This document shows positions 10,322 through 22,874 of a stretch of DNA of 64,000 bases, piece by piece. The notes beneath the pieces were generated by a model. That model saw nothing but the letters and a program-made list of their open reading frames with translations, did no database searches and had not been told where the DNA came from. Each line of letters starts with the position of its first letter. Position 1 is the stretch's first letter. Source of the DNA: Meconema thalassinum. Taxonomy: Eukaryota; Arthropoda; Insecta; Orthoptera; Tettigoniidae. The stretch covers positions 234,872,297 to 234,936,296 of the forward strand of contig OX336396.1 of assembly GCA_946902985.2 (NCBI GenBank), in the 5' to 3' direction. A program made the translations under genes and the position numbers.

Positions 10322-10806
10322 TCTTAGTCGTTTACCCTCCAGGTTGGTGGAACCCACGGACTCAGCGAGGGAACTCACCACTACCGCCTCTACGGGCAGT
10401 GTCCTAGAGCTGGGAACATCTAATCGGAGTGGATACAACTGGTGAGGTGTGATTGGCACCTCGCCCAGGCGGCCTCACCTGCAAAGCGAACAGGGGCCTC
10501 ATGAGGGAAGGTAATGGAGGGTCAGGATGGATAGGCAAGGAAGAGGGAAGGAGGCGGCCGTGGCCTTGAAGAAGGTTCCATCCCGGCATTTGCCCAAAGA
10601 CGAAGTGGGAAACCAGGGAAAACCACTTCGAGGATGGCTGAGGTGGGAATCGAACCCCCTCTACTCAATTGGAACACCCGAGGCTGAGTAGACCCCGTTC
10701 CAGTCCTCAAACCACTTTTCAAATTTCGTGGCAGAGCCGGGAATCGAACCCAGGACCTCCGGGGCGGCAGCAAACCATGCTGACCACTACGCTACGGAGG
10801 CGACCA
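10322..10806 (-). mobile_element. Near full-length tRNA-headed SINE, about 485 bp
   Basis: On the minus strand the head near 10806 reads CGCCTCCGTAGCGTAGTGG with box B GGGTTCGATTCCC. The shared core (GGTTTTCCCTGGTTTCCC, GGCAAATGCCGGGATGG) follows, then a 3' region ending GGAGGGTAAACGAC. Copies or fragments: 990-1345 (head), 17614-17735, 23851-24127 and 46733-47035. Confidence 0.75.
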
Positions 10807-11110
10807 GTAATAATAATAATAATAATAATAATATCGCATGGCCTCGGGTGCCAGGTGCATGCTTTGTTGTTTGACACCCAAAGGGTAGCTCGCATGTTGA
10901 ATTTCATTGTTCCTTGATGCACTATGATAGTCAAGGAGGTTTGATATATAAGCTCCTTGAACACTATAGCACTTTCTAGTAAAGAAATGAGGAACTTTGT
11001 GTTGGCGGAAACTCCCGAGATTAATTTTGCCATTATGAACACGGTCTACTGAATTCAAATGGGTTCTTTGACATGCCAACATCGTATGACAAGGTGTCGC
11101 AATATTTGCC
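10807..11110 (-). mobile_element. SINE with (ATT)n tail, headless
   Basis: Starts at (AAT)n, then CGCATGGCCTCGGGTGCC; the body matches 7073-7380 and 24162-24640. The tRNA head is absent. Confidence 0.7.
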
Positions 11111-11316
11111 GCCTTTCAAAAATCACGTTGAAACTAATATAGTGTTAATCAAATTTAGCTTCACACAATTGTAGTTAGTAGAAGGTTCTTTTAATTGCCA
11201 TAAATCTACGACATGAGCCCGCCGGCTTAATAACTGACACCTAACTTAGGTATTAACGATTTTCAATAATCAATTCGCTGAAAATTAAGCAAACGTAGTC
11301 TATGAATGATTTCTTG

Positions 11317-11381
11317 TTAGCCTACTTTTCACATTTTGCAAAAATGAGGAAAAAGTAGTCTTATGAGATCGGGCAAATGTG

Positions 11382-11420
<39 letters not shown>

Positions 11421-12734
11421 CCGTCTGTCTGTCTGTCTGGCTGTGTGTGTGTCCCCCCCTATCAACTCCTAAACGGCTACAGCAATCAAAACCAAATTTA
11501 GTATGAGTAAAGATGTGCACCGGAATAGCTCACGTCCATATTTGAAAATGATGTCAGTGCTACCAACTGCTGAAAAAACGCACTAGAAATTTGAGCTCCA
11601 TGTTGGATATCCTGCAAGGTATGCATGGGAGCTATTCCAAAATTGGCACACATGTAGGTAATACTATTTCAGTTTAATTTCCAGGAGGCCAACCATGACA
11701 GTGTTGCCAAAATAATTTTAAGCCTTCTGATAGGTCCAATGTTTAAATGCATATAACTTCTACACTATCAACTGGATTTCAACCAAATTTTGTATGTAAT
11801 ATCTGTACATAAACAGATATGACTGAGCGTATTCTTAAGAGCCACCAGGGCTGCCAACTGTTAATAATTGCTCTCTCTATTTTTTTATCCAAATACCAAT
11901 ATATCAGAATGTGTGCAAGCCGACAGCTTTAAACTATGCACACGTATAGTACCTGACATGTTTGATTAATTTTGGAGTAACTTATATACTTCAGTTCTAC
12001 CAACATGATTCTAAGCCTGCTGATAGGGCCAATTTTTAAATACATGTAACTTCTATACTATCAGTAGGATTTCATCCAAATTTCGCATGTGCTATGTGTA
12101 ACATATCAGATATGACTATAAGTATTCTTCAGTGCAATCAGGGCTGCCAACTGTTAATAAATGCTGTCTATATTTTTTACCCTAATATCAATATATCAGA
12201 AAGTATGCAAGCCAACAGCTCTATACTTTGCACACGTATAGCACCTGACATTCTAGATTAATTTGGAGTAATTAATACAAGGCAGTGCTGACAACATGAT
12301 TCTATGCCTGCTGATATGTCCAATTTTAAAATACATGTAACTTCTATACTAACAAATGGATTTCATCCAAAATTGGCACAACAAGATATCATAATATTTC
12401 AGATTATTTCTGACCAGCACACGCATGGTATTGTTGGCAACCTGCTTTTACGCGTGCTGATAGATCCAGTGTCTAACTGCAAGTAACGTCCATTGGACTT
12501 CAACCAAATTTTGTATTCTGTACCTTAAGAGATGGAACTAAGAATATATTCAGTCACCAGGGCTGCCAACTGTAGTGCTCTATTAGGCTACATTATACCA
12601 GGTATATTTTGAACTAATTAGATATTTCGATATTACCAACTTAATTTCGTCATTATTCTAGATAGGTTCATATTCTGTAGAATAATCATTGGCATGAAAA
12701 GTAGGCTGTATAGTTCTTAACGGAACTTCTTGTT
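11317..12734 (+). mobile_element. Helentron-like element, family C
   Basis: Begins TTAGCCTACTTTTC with a nearby near-complement, a (GTCT)n tract at 11380-11445, then CCCCCCTATCAACTCC. Ends AAAAGTAGGCT, TAGTTC-TTAACG-GAACTT and CTTGTT. Internal direct repeats lie about 290 bp apart (e.g. AGCCTTCTGATAGG 11721 and AGCCTGCTGATAGG 12014, then about 12305), with a related copy only about 146 bp later (12451). Non-coding. Sequence differs from families A and B, but the terminal design is the same. Confidence 0.7.
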
Positions 12735-13292
12735 TTGTATGGAATTACAAGCACTTAATTGAGTATTTGAAACCATGGGTATGTGGTCAGCCAGACTTTT
12801 AAGGAAGTCTTCAGCTTGTTATCACAGCTACTAATAGCAGACACAGGGGAGAGATATTCTTAGAGATAGAAAGGTACTATAAAACAAATACACTTGAAAA
12901 GCGATAAGTGAGGGGTCCCACTTTATTATTCTGCCACGGTTACGTTGACCACCGCAAAGAGGGTCAAAATCGAAATCTAGGAGGACAAAATTATTTATTT
13001 TCATAATTAAAAAATCAAAATTTATTACTTCTACAGCATTATCATATAATTGCCGATCACTATTCTGGGATATAAACGCATCTTAGTGTAAATCTGTCAC
13101 CACTGTTCGAGCAGTCTGAATTGGAGGGTGAATGTAAGTGGCTGTGGTTTGGTTGTCTTTGTGGTTAGTGGGATGCTTTAAGATGGAACATGCAGCTGAA
13201 GTATGATCTTTGTAACGTGTTTCAGTTAATAATGGGCGTAATTGTTACGTAATTTTAGCTATATTTGCATTATATAATATTTAACTACTATT
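12735..13292. other. AT-rich, nothing recognised
   Basis: No repeat match or supported coding frame. Confidence 0.5.
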
Positions 13293-14263
13293 TTTAGGTA
13301 TATTTCATTAGAAAGCTAACTATTGCATTGGGTCCCATGTTTCGACTTCCGGAAAATTTCGACATATCTTCGCGTTTCACATCCCCCAGACCCCAAAACC
13401 ACCGTCAGTTCAAAAGTTTATATATAATTTATGTATGTATATATATATGTATATATGTATATCAGTTTCTTGTGGACACGATAACTGCCGTAATTTTGCA
13501 CCAATCACTTTGAATTTTTTACATAATATGTATCCCCTTAAAATCTCGGCCGAGTTCGTTAATGGGAAAAATCGGTCAAAGGGGGTAAAAATGGGAGGCT
13601 TTTTTCGAAAAAGTGAAATATCGCTATAACTCTCTTAATATATGAAATATTGAATCCATTCAAAGTTCATACTATGTGTCGGACAAGGCCCTAAAATTTA
13701 TGTTTGAAAAGTTTTTTGCTAGCACCAACCATTGACCAAAGGGGTGTGAAAAAGTGGGTTTTTCGGGAAACATTAATCATATCTCTGTTAATAGGCACAA
13801 TATCAAAACCGTACAAAATTGACAATATTCCTCCAATAATTACCTAAAACTTTTGTCTGAAAGAATTTTTGATATGACCCACCATTACGCCACGGGGTGA
13901 GCAAAATTATTTAAATTATAAGAAAATGCCAAGTGCCAAGAGAGGTTGCCATGACAACTTTACTTTTAATTGATATGGGATGACCCATCAGCAGTTGCTA
14001 TGACAACGCCACTGCACGAGATAACATTCAGTTTTCCATCTGTCTGTGGGAAGCGACTTCGGTATCGGAACTGGTAGCATGCTGAACTTCTATGCCCAAG
14101 GTCGCGGGTACAAACCCGGCTGAAGTCGTCGGATTTACTAAGAGCGCTAAAAAAACTGAGTTTGCTTTCCTTCGGAGGGGAAGTTCCAACGTTCGTTGCG
14201 AGTTGATGGTTCCGGTGGCAACTAGTAGCCAAGTTCACAGCTAGGTGTCGTTGATGGTAGTAT
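13293..14263 (+). repeat. Tandem duplication, first copy (about 971 bp)
   Basis: Starts TTTTAGGTATATTTCATTAG and is followed head-to-tail by the second copy. Contains AT-rich non-coding sequence, a TATG/TATA tract near 13430-13460 and, at its right end, a truncated SINE (14050-14258). Confidence 0.85.
14050..14258 (+). mobile_element. SINE truncated at the duplication junction
   Basis: Head GCGACTTCGGTATCGG with a box-B-like GGGTACAAACCC. It matches 15224-15430 but stops where the second duplicate begins, so the junction cuts through the SINE. Confidence 0.7.
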
Positions 14264-15438
14264 TTTAGGTAGATTTCATTAGAAAGCTAACTATTGCAAT
14301 GGGTACCATGTTTCGATTTCCGGAAAATTTCGACATATCTTCGCGTTTCACATCGCCCAGACCCCAAAACCACCGTCAGTTCAAAAGTTTATATATAATT
14401 TATGTATGTATATATATGTATATCAGTTTCTTGTGGGGGGCGTGGTGGCGCAGCGGTCAAGCTGTATGCCTCTCACCAAGGCGGACCGGGTTCGATTCCC
14501 GGTCACTGCATGTGAGATTTTCCATGTGAAATGCCATGTCCTGTGGTTCGGATTCCACGTAAAACGGAGGTCCCGTGGCTTATGATCGCGAGATTAATGG
14601 TCACGTTAAACTACAAGCTTCCTTTTAGTTTCTGGTGGACACGAAACTGCCGTAATTTTGCACCAATCACTTTAATTTTTTTTACCGAATATGTAGGCCT
14701 ATACCCATAAAATCTCGGTCGAGTTCGTTACTGGGCTAAATCGGTCGAAGGGGATGAAAATGGGGGACTTTTTTTTTCGAAAAAATGAAATATTGCTATA
14801 ACTCTCTTAATATGTGAAATATCGAATCCGTTCAAAGTTCATACTATGTGTCGGATCAAGCTCAAAAATTTATGTTTGAAACGTTTTTTGATAGCACCCA
14901 CCATTGACCAAAGGGGTGGGAAAAAGTGTTTTTTTCGGAAACATTAATCATATCTCTGTTAATAGGCACAATATCAAAACCGTACAAAATGGACAATATT
15001 CCCCTAATAATTACCTAAAACTTTTGTCTGAAAGAATTTTTGATATGAGCCACCATTACGCCAAGGGATGAGAAAAATGATTTCGGAATTATAAGAAAAT
15101 GCCAAGAGCTATCAGTGGTTGCCATGGCAACACTACTAAATTGATGAGGGATGAGCCATCAGACGTTGCCATGACAACGCACTTGCGCGAGATCAGATTC
15201 AGATTTCTATCTGACTAAGTGTGAAGCGGCTTCGGTGACGTAACTGGTAGCGTGCTGAACTTCTATGCCCAAGGTCGCGGGTTCAAAGCCGGCCAAAGTC
15301 GTCGGATTTTCTAAGAGCGCTAAAAATCCCTCAGTATGCTTTCCTTTGGAGGGGAAGTTCCAACGTTCGTTGCGAGTTGCTGATTGCGGTGGCATCTAGT
15401 AGCCAAGTTCACAGCTAGGTGTCGTTGACGGTAGTATC
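14264..15438 (+). repeat. Tandem duplication, second copy
   Basis: Matches 13293-14263 throughout, except for a 200-bp SINE insertion (14437-14636) and scattered changes. The longer SINE at its right end continues beyond the duplicated part. Confidence 0.85.
14437..14636 (+). mobile_element. tRNA-derived SINE, second copy of the 197-bp type
   Basis: Target duplication AGTTTCTTGTGG/AGTTTCTGGTGG (14425-14436 and 14637-14648, 11 of 12). The first tandem copy is the empty site. Close match to 8920-9116. Confidence 0.9.
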
Positions 15439-15616
15439 TGGTAGCAACATAAGGAACTACTGCTTGAAATTGAGCGTCTGCATTCCTTACCTGAATTACA
15501 GACTAATAGAGCCATCACAATTCACACCGTTTATCAGACAGATTCTACACTCACCCAAAGTACACGGGGTTACATGACCGCGTTGTCGCAGCCCCTAAAC
15601 TGAGGAACCAACCAAC
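15224..15616 (+). mobile_element. SINE of the AACC-tail type, internally shortened
   Basis: Head GCGGCTTCGGTGACGTAAC, box-B region GGGTTCAAAGCC, 3' module ACATGACCGCG ... CAGCCCCTAAAC and AACCAACCAAC tail. It lacks the GTAAAGCCGGCGGTCCC segment present at 24.9 kb. Confidence 0.75.
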
Positions 15617-16728
15617 ATCTCTGCAGGAGGTATAATTTTGCGTGAAGAAGTAACAGACCGTTACATAGTTACACATCAGTGTCGAAACCTTGCATAAGGA
15701 CAGTGTGACCACAGGTATAAAAATGGACTCCAAATGACAAGAAGGTTACCGTCATCATAAGACAATAGAATGTTTAAAATATGCATAAAATGACGAAATA
15801 CAAAGTTAATTAATCTCCAATTATAAAATACTTTCACGCAATAAATGAGGTCTGATCCTTCTACGAAAACCTGCATATTCTGCCTATTTTCGCCTATCCC
15901 CAAGTTTGTCCGGTGAAATCTACCTCCGCCTTCCTGCGTGCCGAGAGGACTTTTTTAAAATTATATTTTCGCTTAGGTTTTTAGTATGTCGCGTTACTCT
16001 GCGTCACTTTCTACTTAATGTTAAAATGTAGATAAAGTTTTGTAGTTTACGCCTGTTATAAGATTTGTTGCATATTTTTGCAACGTACGTAGTTATTTTA
16101 CGTTTTAGAAGATGCCGTGCAACCAGTTCTCACACGTTTACAACTGTTTGAAGCACTGGGTTCGAGAATTATGTTACAAGTGGAACTATGTGACTTTGTT
16201 AAAAGTAAATTCGGGGTAGAAAATTGTTCCGAAGAGATAACTGAATGCTCAATCCAACTCATAGTCATAGACAATGTCTTGCATGTGTAGACGTAGCCTA
16301 AAAATGTCTTAACTGATGTTTATTATGAAGTAAACAAATTATATACGTTGCTTTCACTCTAAATTCATGATTAAAACGTAAAAATAATTTTGTCCCCCTA
16401 GTGTGCACTGGTCCATAGGTTAATCAGACCCAAGTAAGCGGTCACCTGGGTGATCGGCCTGTTACCATCCCCAGTTGTATCTGCTTACTAAGTGTGTTCA
16501 GCTCCCAGACACGGTCCTTGCGACGGTAGAGGAATGATCCCTCGCAGAGTCCGCAGGTGATGCCAAGCTGGGATGATAAGCGATTAAAATAAACTTATTA
16601 AATCATCAATTAACTGACCAACATTTTTAGTGAGTCTTCCAAGAGGAAACTCGTGGTATTTGTCATTCCTGCACACGTTGAAATGAAAGCCAAAAATAAT
16701 GTGGGTTTGGTAGTGTTTTGTTGAGCTA
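15617..16728. other. No recognisable feature
   Basis: AT-rich except 16395-16580. No supported coding frame; the 75-codon minus-strand frame at 15676-15903 has no domain. Confidence 0.5.
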
Positions 16729-17448
16729 TTTTTAGCCTATTTTCATTTTATGAAAAAAAAAATAGGGTTATGAGATCACATTCCGTCCGTGTGTGCGTAT
16801 GTGTGTGTGTGTCCCTAATAATATCTAAAAGGTTGGAGCTATTTCAATGAAACTCGGCAAGGTCATGGTACAATTTTTAGCGACCCAGACCGTGCCCTTC
16901 AAATTTTAATACGTCTCACCAATCCACCATGGCGGTTGTGCGAAATATTTCCCCAGCATTCAATATCTCCGAAACTGAAAATTTCTGCGGTGATAAACTA
17001 CAAGTTTATCTATGTAACTTTCAAAAATCTGTAAAATACAAAACGAACATGGTGGCCAAGCGAATTTGAAATATATTTATAGATTTTTCTCATGATTTAA
17101 CTATCTGAGCACAGTGAAATGTGGTACTGTAAATGATTATACCTATTGTAATGCACTGGCATCTAATTTAGTTCAAGATGGCAGCTGTACGAAATTTTAA
17201 AATCTCGCTTTTACTTCTTGTGTGCTAATCATGCGAATGAAGTTTGAATACCACTCGTACACAATAATCTTCATATAATAGTACATAAATAAAAATCCAA
17301 CATGGCGACCATCTGAAAAATTTATACGGTTCTCAATATCTACGAATCTATTAAAACAATCAATCTGTAATGTTTCATGTTGATAGAGGCAATTAACATA
17401 AGTAGGATAATTGAAAACAGGCTTTAGTTCTTCATGGAACTATTTGTT
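16729..17448 (+). mobile_element. Helentron-like element, family A copy 1 (short)
   Basis: TTTTTAGCCTATTTTC start with a local near-complement, short GT tract, CCCTAATAATATC, ATGGCGG-containing repeats, GAAAACAGGCT, a stem-loop TAGTTC/GAACTA and TTTGTT at the end. About 720 bp, so several monomers are missing relative to the 1.5-kb copies. Confidence 0.7.
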
Positions 17449-18115
17449 TCTTGTAAATTTTAATCTGATGATGCTCGCTTGACGGGCGAAACTTATCATC
17501 CCAGTTTTCCCTTTTCTGTCGTCCATAACATTATATACCGGATGAATTAGATGTCTCTAATAATATTGTTTTAAGCAGCCCGATTTGCTTTGTTATCCCC
17601 TCGGTTTTCCCTCACGAGCCTGATTGTACCCCATTCCAGCCCTTAGAATGGCAGAACCTAGAATTATACCCAGACACCAGGGCTGACAGCCAAGTGTGTT
17701 ATCCACTACGTCATGAGGCGAACGACATATGAATGGATCTCTTATGGATGTGTTTTAATTTTTTCAACCAATCACTTCCCGTAACCGATTACGTAATTGC
17801 GATATGGATTAGCAACAGTCGTAAAATGAATTAACCTATTATTGGGCAGAATAATACGGTAGTAAATATATCTTATTTGTAGACTACTTATTTACATTTA
17901 ATTATATTAGCCTAATGATAATTATTATTAGTCTTATTTTCATTCTTTAACATTTTAATGCTCATTATTATAATTTTACAATTAAGATGGTAAAATTATT
18001 AGAAATTTAATTTTTGAAGCTTATTTATTTTCAAAATGTAGAGGCATATTAAGCATTATTAAATAATTACAAATAGGAAACATTTAAAATTAAAAAGTTA
18101 AGAAAACTACGATAA
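17449..18115. other. AT-rich sequence with one decayed SINE head
   Basis: 17614-17735 is a degenerate antisense copy of the CGTAGTGG-type SINE head and body (CTGGAATGGGGTAC on the minus strand). The rest shows nothing. Confidence 0.45.
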
Positions 18116-18531
18116 TCATACTAATATATAAAAATGAGATGGTGTGTGTCTGTCTTTCTGTCTGTCTGTCTATCTGTGTGTTACTCATTAACGCAAGAAC
18201 CACTGGTCCGATTTAAATGAAATTTTGCATGGATGTAGCTGAAATACCAGGTTTACATATAGGATACTTTTGATTTCCAAATTTTGTACAATTAAAAAAT
18301 GGCGACCATTTTAGTGACGTCACTACACCCTTTGGTTTCAAAATTTCATATCTCCATGTTAAATAAAAAGAGAACGGTAGGAAATAGCAAACTTTTGATG
18401 GCATACATGAGCTTTAACATTTAATTTTCTATCCGAAAGGTCTTTATCACTTTTCGTATATCTCCAACGGTTAGCGAGTGAAACCTAAATTTGTGCAATA
18501 AAACACGGTAAACACCGACCGGTGCAGTATA
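18116..18531 (+). mobile_element. Helitron-like 5' fragment
   Basis: Starts A/TCATACTAATATATAAAAA, a plausible Helitron 5' TC end, followed by a GTCT microsatellite and TTACTCATTAACGCAAG. Truncated near 18531. No Rep/helicase. Confidence 0.35.
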
Positions 18532-18544
18532 TCTCTCTCTATAT

Positions 18545-19990
18545 AACAAGTAGTTCCGTGAAGAACTATACAGCCTATTTTCATATATCCTACTTATGAT
18601 AATTGCCACTATCAACATAAACAATTTCTGTTCGATTGCTGTAATAGATTCGTAGATATTGAGAACCGACTTAATATTTCGGATGGTCGCCATGTTGGAT
18701 TTTATATATGTAGGTCCTAGAGTTGTGTACTGTTACATGCTGATTATTGTGAACGTGTAGTATTCAAACTTCAATCGCATAATTAGGACACAATAAAAAA
18801 CAAGGAGATTTTAAAATTTTCACAGCTGCCATCTTGAGGTTATGGAAACAATTGAAATAAATTAGATGCCAGTGGATTAACATTCGTATAAGGATTTACT
18901 GTACCAAGTTTCACTTCACGCGGATGGTTAAATTGTGAGAAACGTCCATGTGAATATTTATAATTCGCGTCACCGCCATGTTGGATTTGTGATCACCAGG
19001 TTATTTAAAGTCCTATAGGTGAACTTAAGTTCATAGCCCCTATGAACATTAAAAAATGCAGTTTGATTGCTAAAATTGATTCGTAGATATTCAGTATCGT
19101 CTAAATATTTCGGATGGTCGCCATGTTGGATTGTTAAATGTATAGGCCATAGAGTCATGTACCATTAAAGGAAAATTATTGCGTAGGTTCATTATTCAAA
19201 CTTTCACTTCGATCGCATGACAACATCACAAGAAATAAAAACTTAATATTAAAATTCGCACTGCCGCCATCTTGAGGTAATGTAAACAATTGAACTAAAT
19301 TAGATACCAGTGGATTACAATGTGTATAAATATTTCCTGTACCAGGTTTCAGTGCGCTTGGAACATTAAATCGCGAGAAAGGTCAATTTAAAATTTTCAA
19401 ATTCGCTTGGCCGCCATGTTCGTTTTGTAGTTAACCGGTTTTTGAAAGTCTTATAGATGGACTTCCAGTGGTACCTTTTATCTCCGTACAAAAGTTTAGG
19501 GAGATACCGCTAATAGTTTCAGAGATATAGAATGCCGGTGAAATATTTCGCTCATCCGCCATCTTGTGATTATGTGAACAATTGAACGAAGTTAGATGTC
19601 GGTGCATTACAATGTATATAAACATATACTGTACCATGTTTCATTGCGTTTGGTTGGTCAAATCGCGAGAAACGTCTATTTAAAAGTCGCAAATTCGCTT
19701 GGCCTCCATGTTGGTTTTGTAGTTACCAGTTGTTCAAAGGTCACATAAGTGAACTTATAGTAGTTCCCTCTATCACATTAGAAAATGTCCGTGTAATATC
19801 GGTAGTAGTTTCGGAGATATTGAATGCTAGTGAAATATTTCGCACAGCCGCCATGTTGGATTGGTGAGTCTTAACAAAATTTGAAGGGCACGGTCGAGGT
19901 CGCCGGGAATAGTGCTATGAACTTTCCGAGTTTCATTGAAATCGCTCCTGCCGTTTAGATTTTATTAGGGGGGACAACACACACACGAAT

Positions 19991-20023
<33 letters not shown>

Positions 20024-20094
20024 GCACGCACACACACACGGACAAAATGTGATCTCATAAGCCTATTTTTTCAAAATTGAAAATAGGCTAAAAA
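18545..20094 (-). mobile_element. Helentron-like element, family A copy 2
   Basis: On the minus strand: TTTTTAGCCTATTTTC at 20094, a GT tract, ATGGCGGC-bearing monomers, then GAAAATAGGCTGTATAGTTC and CTTGTT at 18545. Full length, about 1.55 kb, non-coding. Flanks TCTCTCTATAT (left) and GAAAGTTTGTCTG (right) resemble a split Helitron 5' end, suggesting it landed inside another element. Confidence 0.75.
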
Positions 20095-22874
20095 TGAAAG
20101 TTTGTCTGTTTTTCTCTGAATTTCTACGGAAAATTGAGTTATTTACGCGTTTCAGACTGTTTTTGATGGATGCGCGCGATTTTTTTTCCCGTCTGTCTGT
20201 CTGTTTGTTTTTTCGTCTGTGGACAACTTTGTTCCCTTATAACTCGAGAACGGCTGGGTGTATCATCGTAAAATTTGGTACAGATATCCATCAGAGGCAC
20301 AACACTTATCATTGATATAACTCTTCTCCGTACCCCTCATAAAAGGGGGGCCTACCCCCTTAAAATACATGCCAAAATAGGCGTAGAAGGACGAGACAAA
20401 GCTCATTTTCAGCCCCTCAATGTGAGAGACAAAACTCCGGTACCCAATAACCACATTTTAAGGCCCTAAGACCAACCGTTTTTGAGATATTCCCAGAAAA
20501 CTAATTTCATTTCATAAACTAATGAACAAATGCAAACCAATAACCATGGCAACAGATTCTCAGAGGTCCATCTATTGCTGTAAGACGCAATGCAATTCCA
20601 TTAATTACATTAGTGTGAAAGTTTGCAAACGGCTAGAAGGTTATCACGGAACCAAATTAAGCCGTAAAATTCATCAATAAGTTTAATGCGCTTAAGGGGA
20701 TCAAGGGGTACTCTATAATTTTTTCATGCGATTTACACCTGCGGGTGTGGTACGGCATGTTTATTATATTCATCTCCCCATATTATTAATTCATTCATTC
20801 ATTCATTCATTCATTCATTCATTTCGTGTAGGCCATCTATGGACCGCGTCATTCCCTCTGTCTCCTACTGGCTTTCATGCTTGCCCAGTACGCCCGCATT
20901 CGTTCTCGGTGGACTTCCTTCCGTTCCTGGGTCCAAATCTTTCCCGTTTTCAGCTTCGGTTTTTCTTGGAAACCTTTGCAAGCTTGAAGTTTCCTTTTGA
21001 GTTGGGCGCGCTCCTGAATGTCTATTGGTGTAATCCCCACTTCTTTCAGATCTTTATCCAGTTCTATGAACCAGGCCCATTTTGTTTTCCTCTACTGAAA
21101 GTAAGTTATGTTGCGGTTGGTCAGTCTCGCTGGGCTCATTCGTTTCACATGCCCAAAAAATGGTATCCTTCTCTTCCGGATGACGTTACTTATCTTCTCC
21201 ACATGAGTATATAGTTCATGGTTATGCCGTCTTCTGTATTCTCCATTTTCTTTGATGGAACCCAATATCTTTATCAAAATTTTTCTTTCTTTGGCCTCCA
21301 GTTTCTCGACCAAGCCATTTTTTGTTCATCGTGAGGCATTCAGAAGCATGCAAAACCTCCGGACGGATGACACTGCAGTAATGTTTTAGTTTTGCATTGA
21401 AGGATATTGACCTTTTCTTATAGATGTCCTTAGTTAAATGGTAGGCCATTTCCATTTTGCTCATGCGTGATTGAATGCTTTTTCTCTGATAACATCCCTT
21501 CCCTGACCCGTCCCGGAAAGAAAATTACACGGCCATTGGCTGCATTAATAATTTTTTTAAAAATAGGGTTTATAATTTCTCCCTATATTATATTATTATT
21601 AGTATTATATTATGGCGTACAACGACTTGACAAATCCCCTCGGTGCCAGAAACAAAACTCGGGGGCCCTAAAGGGTCCTCGAAAACTACATTATAAGGCT
21701 CTAAATCCAACAGTTTCTGAAATATTCCCAGAAAACAAATTTAATTTAATTTAACAAACTAATGAAGGAATGCAAATCGGTAACCATGAGAACATTATAT
21801 CAAGGGGTGGCTTACAACTTTCCTTCTATTTCTGTATGAAGCAATGTCACTCCATTTATTACATTTCTGTGAAAGTTTGCAAATGGCTATAAGGTTATCA
21901 CGGAACTAACGTAGACTGTACAATTAAACAATGCAATTAAGGGGGTCAAGGGGTAACCTAGAATTTTTTCATGCAATTTTCACGTTCGACATATAGTACA
22001 GAAGGTCTATTATATCTCCAAACAGCAACATTATTTTCAAAAATTCTTGAATTGAACCAGCATTTTTTTTTTTGCGGCTTTTAGGAATTTGGGCAATTTG
22101 AGGCTAAAGGACCTGAATTTTCATGCACCACAAGCCTTTATAATTTATGAAAGGGGTCTTCCTGTGTGTGGGCACCTAGCACAACGTAGAGGGTCAGTTT
22201 TATGTGACGTGTATTGCGTTTCGTCTACAAGGCTTTCAATTCTATTTCACGTCAGGAAGTACACGTTAGGTAAATTTAGTCTGAGAGCACATTTTAACTT
22301 TTTTTGTTGTTGTCGACAAACGGGTTCATCGTAAGGATGATTTTGTTTGATACTGTGTGGTAGATATACCCATATTTGGATATCTCAGTAATAGGTTGTA
22401 GACAATAGAATTGTCTGTCTGTCTTTCTTTGTATCTTTATGTAGCCTACGCCTATGACTCGTGTTCGGATGCTTGGAGCATCGTAAAATTAGGTATGGTA
22501 ACCATGAGAGTCAATTCACCAATCATTTATAAAATTCTTCACCGCACTTTTCATACAGTAGAAGGGTGGATATAGAGAAAAACTTCTCAATACATGCTAA
22601 AGTAGGCGAAATATAAAAATTATCCTAGAAGGACGACCGAAGCATATGTAGCGCTTCTCAATGTGAGACACAAAATTAGGGAATCTATAAAGGGTCTCCG
22701 AAAGCTACATTTTAAGGGCCTTAAATTAACCGTGTGTGTGATATTCCCAGAAAACTAACTTCGTTCTGATTAACTTGAAGGAATGACAAACCGCTAACCA
22801 TTGCAACAGTAGCTCAATTGATAATGTCTGGTGTTAACAACGAACACCGTTCGAAGAACGGGTACTTCTGCTAG
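20095..22874 (+). mobile_element. Helitron-like non-autonomous element with canonical 3' end
   Basis: The 3' terminus has a perfect stem-loop CCGTTC-GAA-GAACGG (22847-22861), nine nucleotides, then CTAG (22871-22874) followed by T, the classical Helitron 3' signature. Internal direct repeats lie near 20461-20755, 21692-21990 and 22710-22810 (ATATTCCCAGAAAAC units). The 5' end is uncertain: it probably begins near 18532 and is split by the family A insertion. The LINE remnant lies between two repeat units. Confidence 0.55.
20787..21480 (-). pseudogene. LINE ORF2 C-terminal remnant (5'-truncated non-LTR retrotransposon)
   Basis: Minus-strand pieces in order are 21464-21222, 21313-21092 and 21040-20849. 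They encode SFNAKLKHYCSVIRPEVL, then KERKILIKILGSIKENG, RKRRIPFFGHVKRM, and a terminal WTQERKEVHRERMRAYW. This is the region after the reverse transcriptase in a common insect LINE family. Frameshifts and a stop separate them. The 3' tail is (GAAT)n on the minus strand (20787-20823). Dead on arrival or decayed; the RT and endonuclease are absent. Confidence 0.75.

Noticed and set aside
4669..10806. tRNA-like sequences as real tRNA genes
   Set aside because: Each is the head of a longer repeated element with a conserved body, tail and often target duplications; cloverleafs are poor.
20726..21214. 162-codon plus-strand frame
   Set aside because: It is antisense to the LINE remnant and crosses its (GAAT)n tail; the minus strand explains the sequence.
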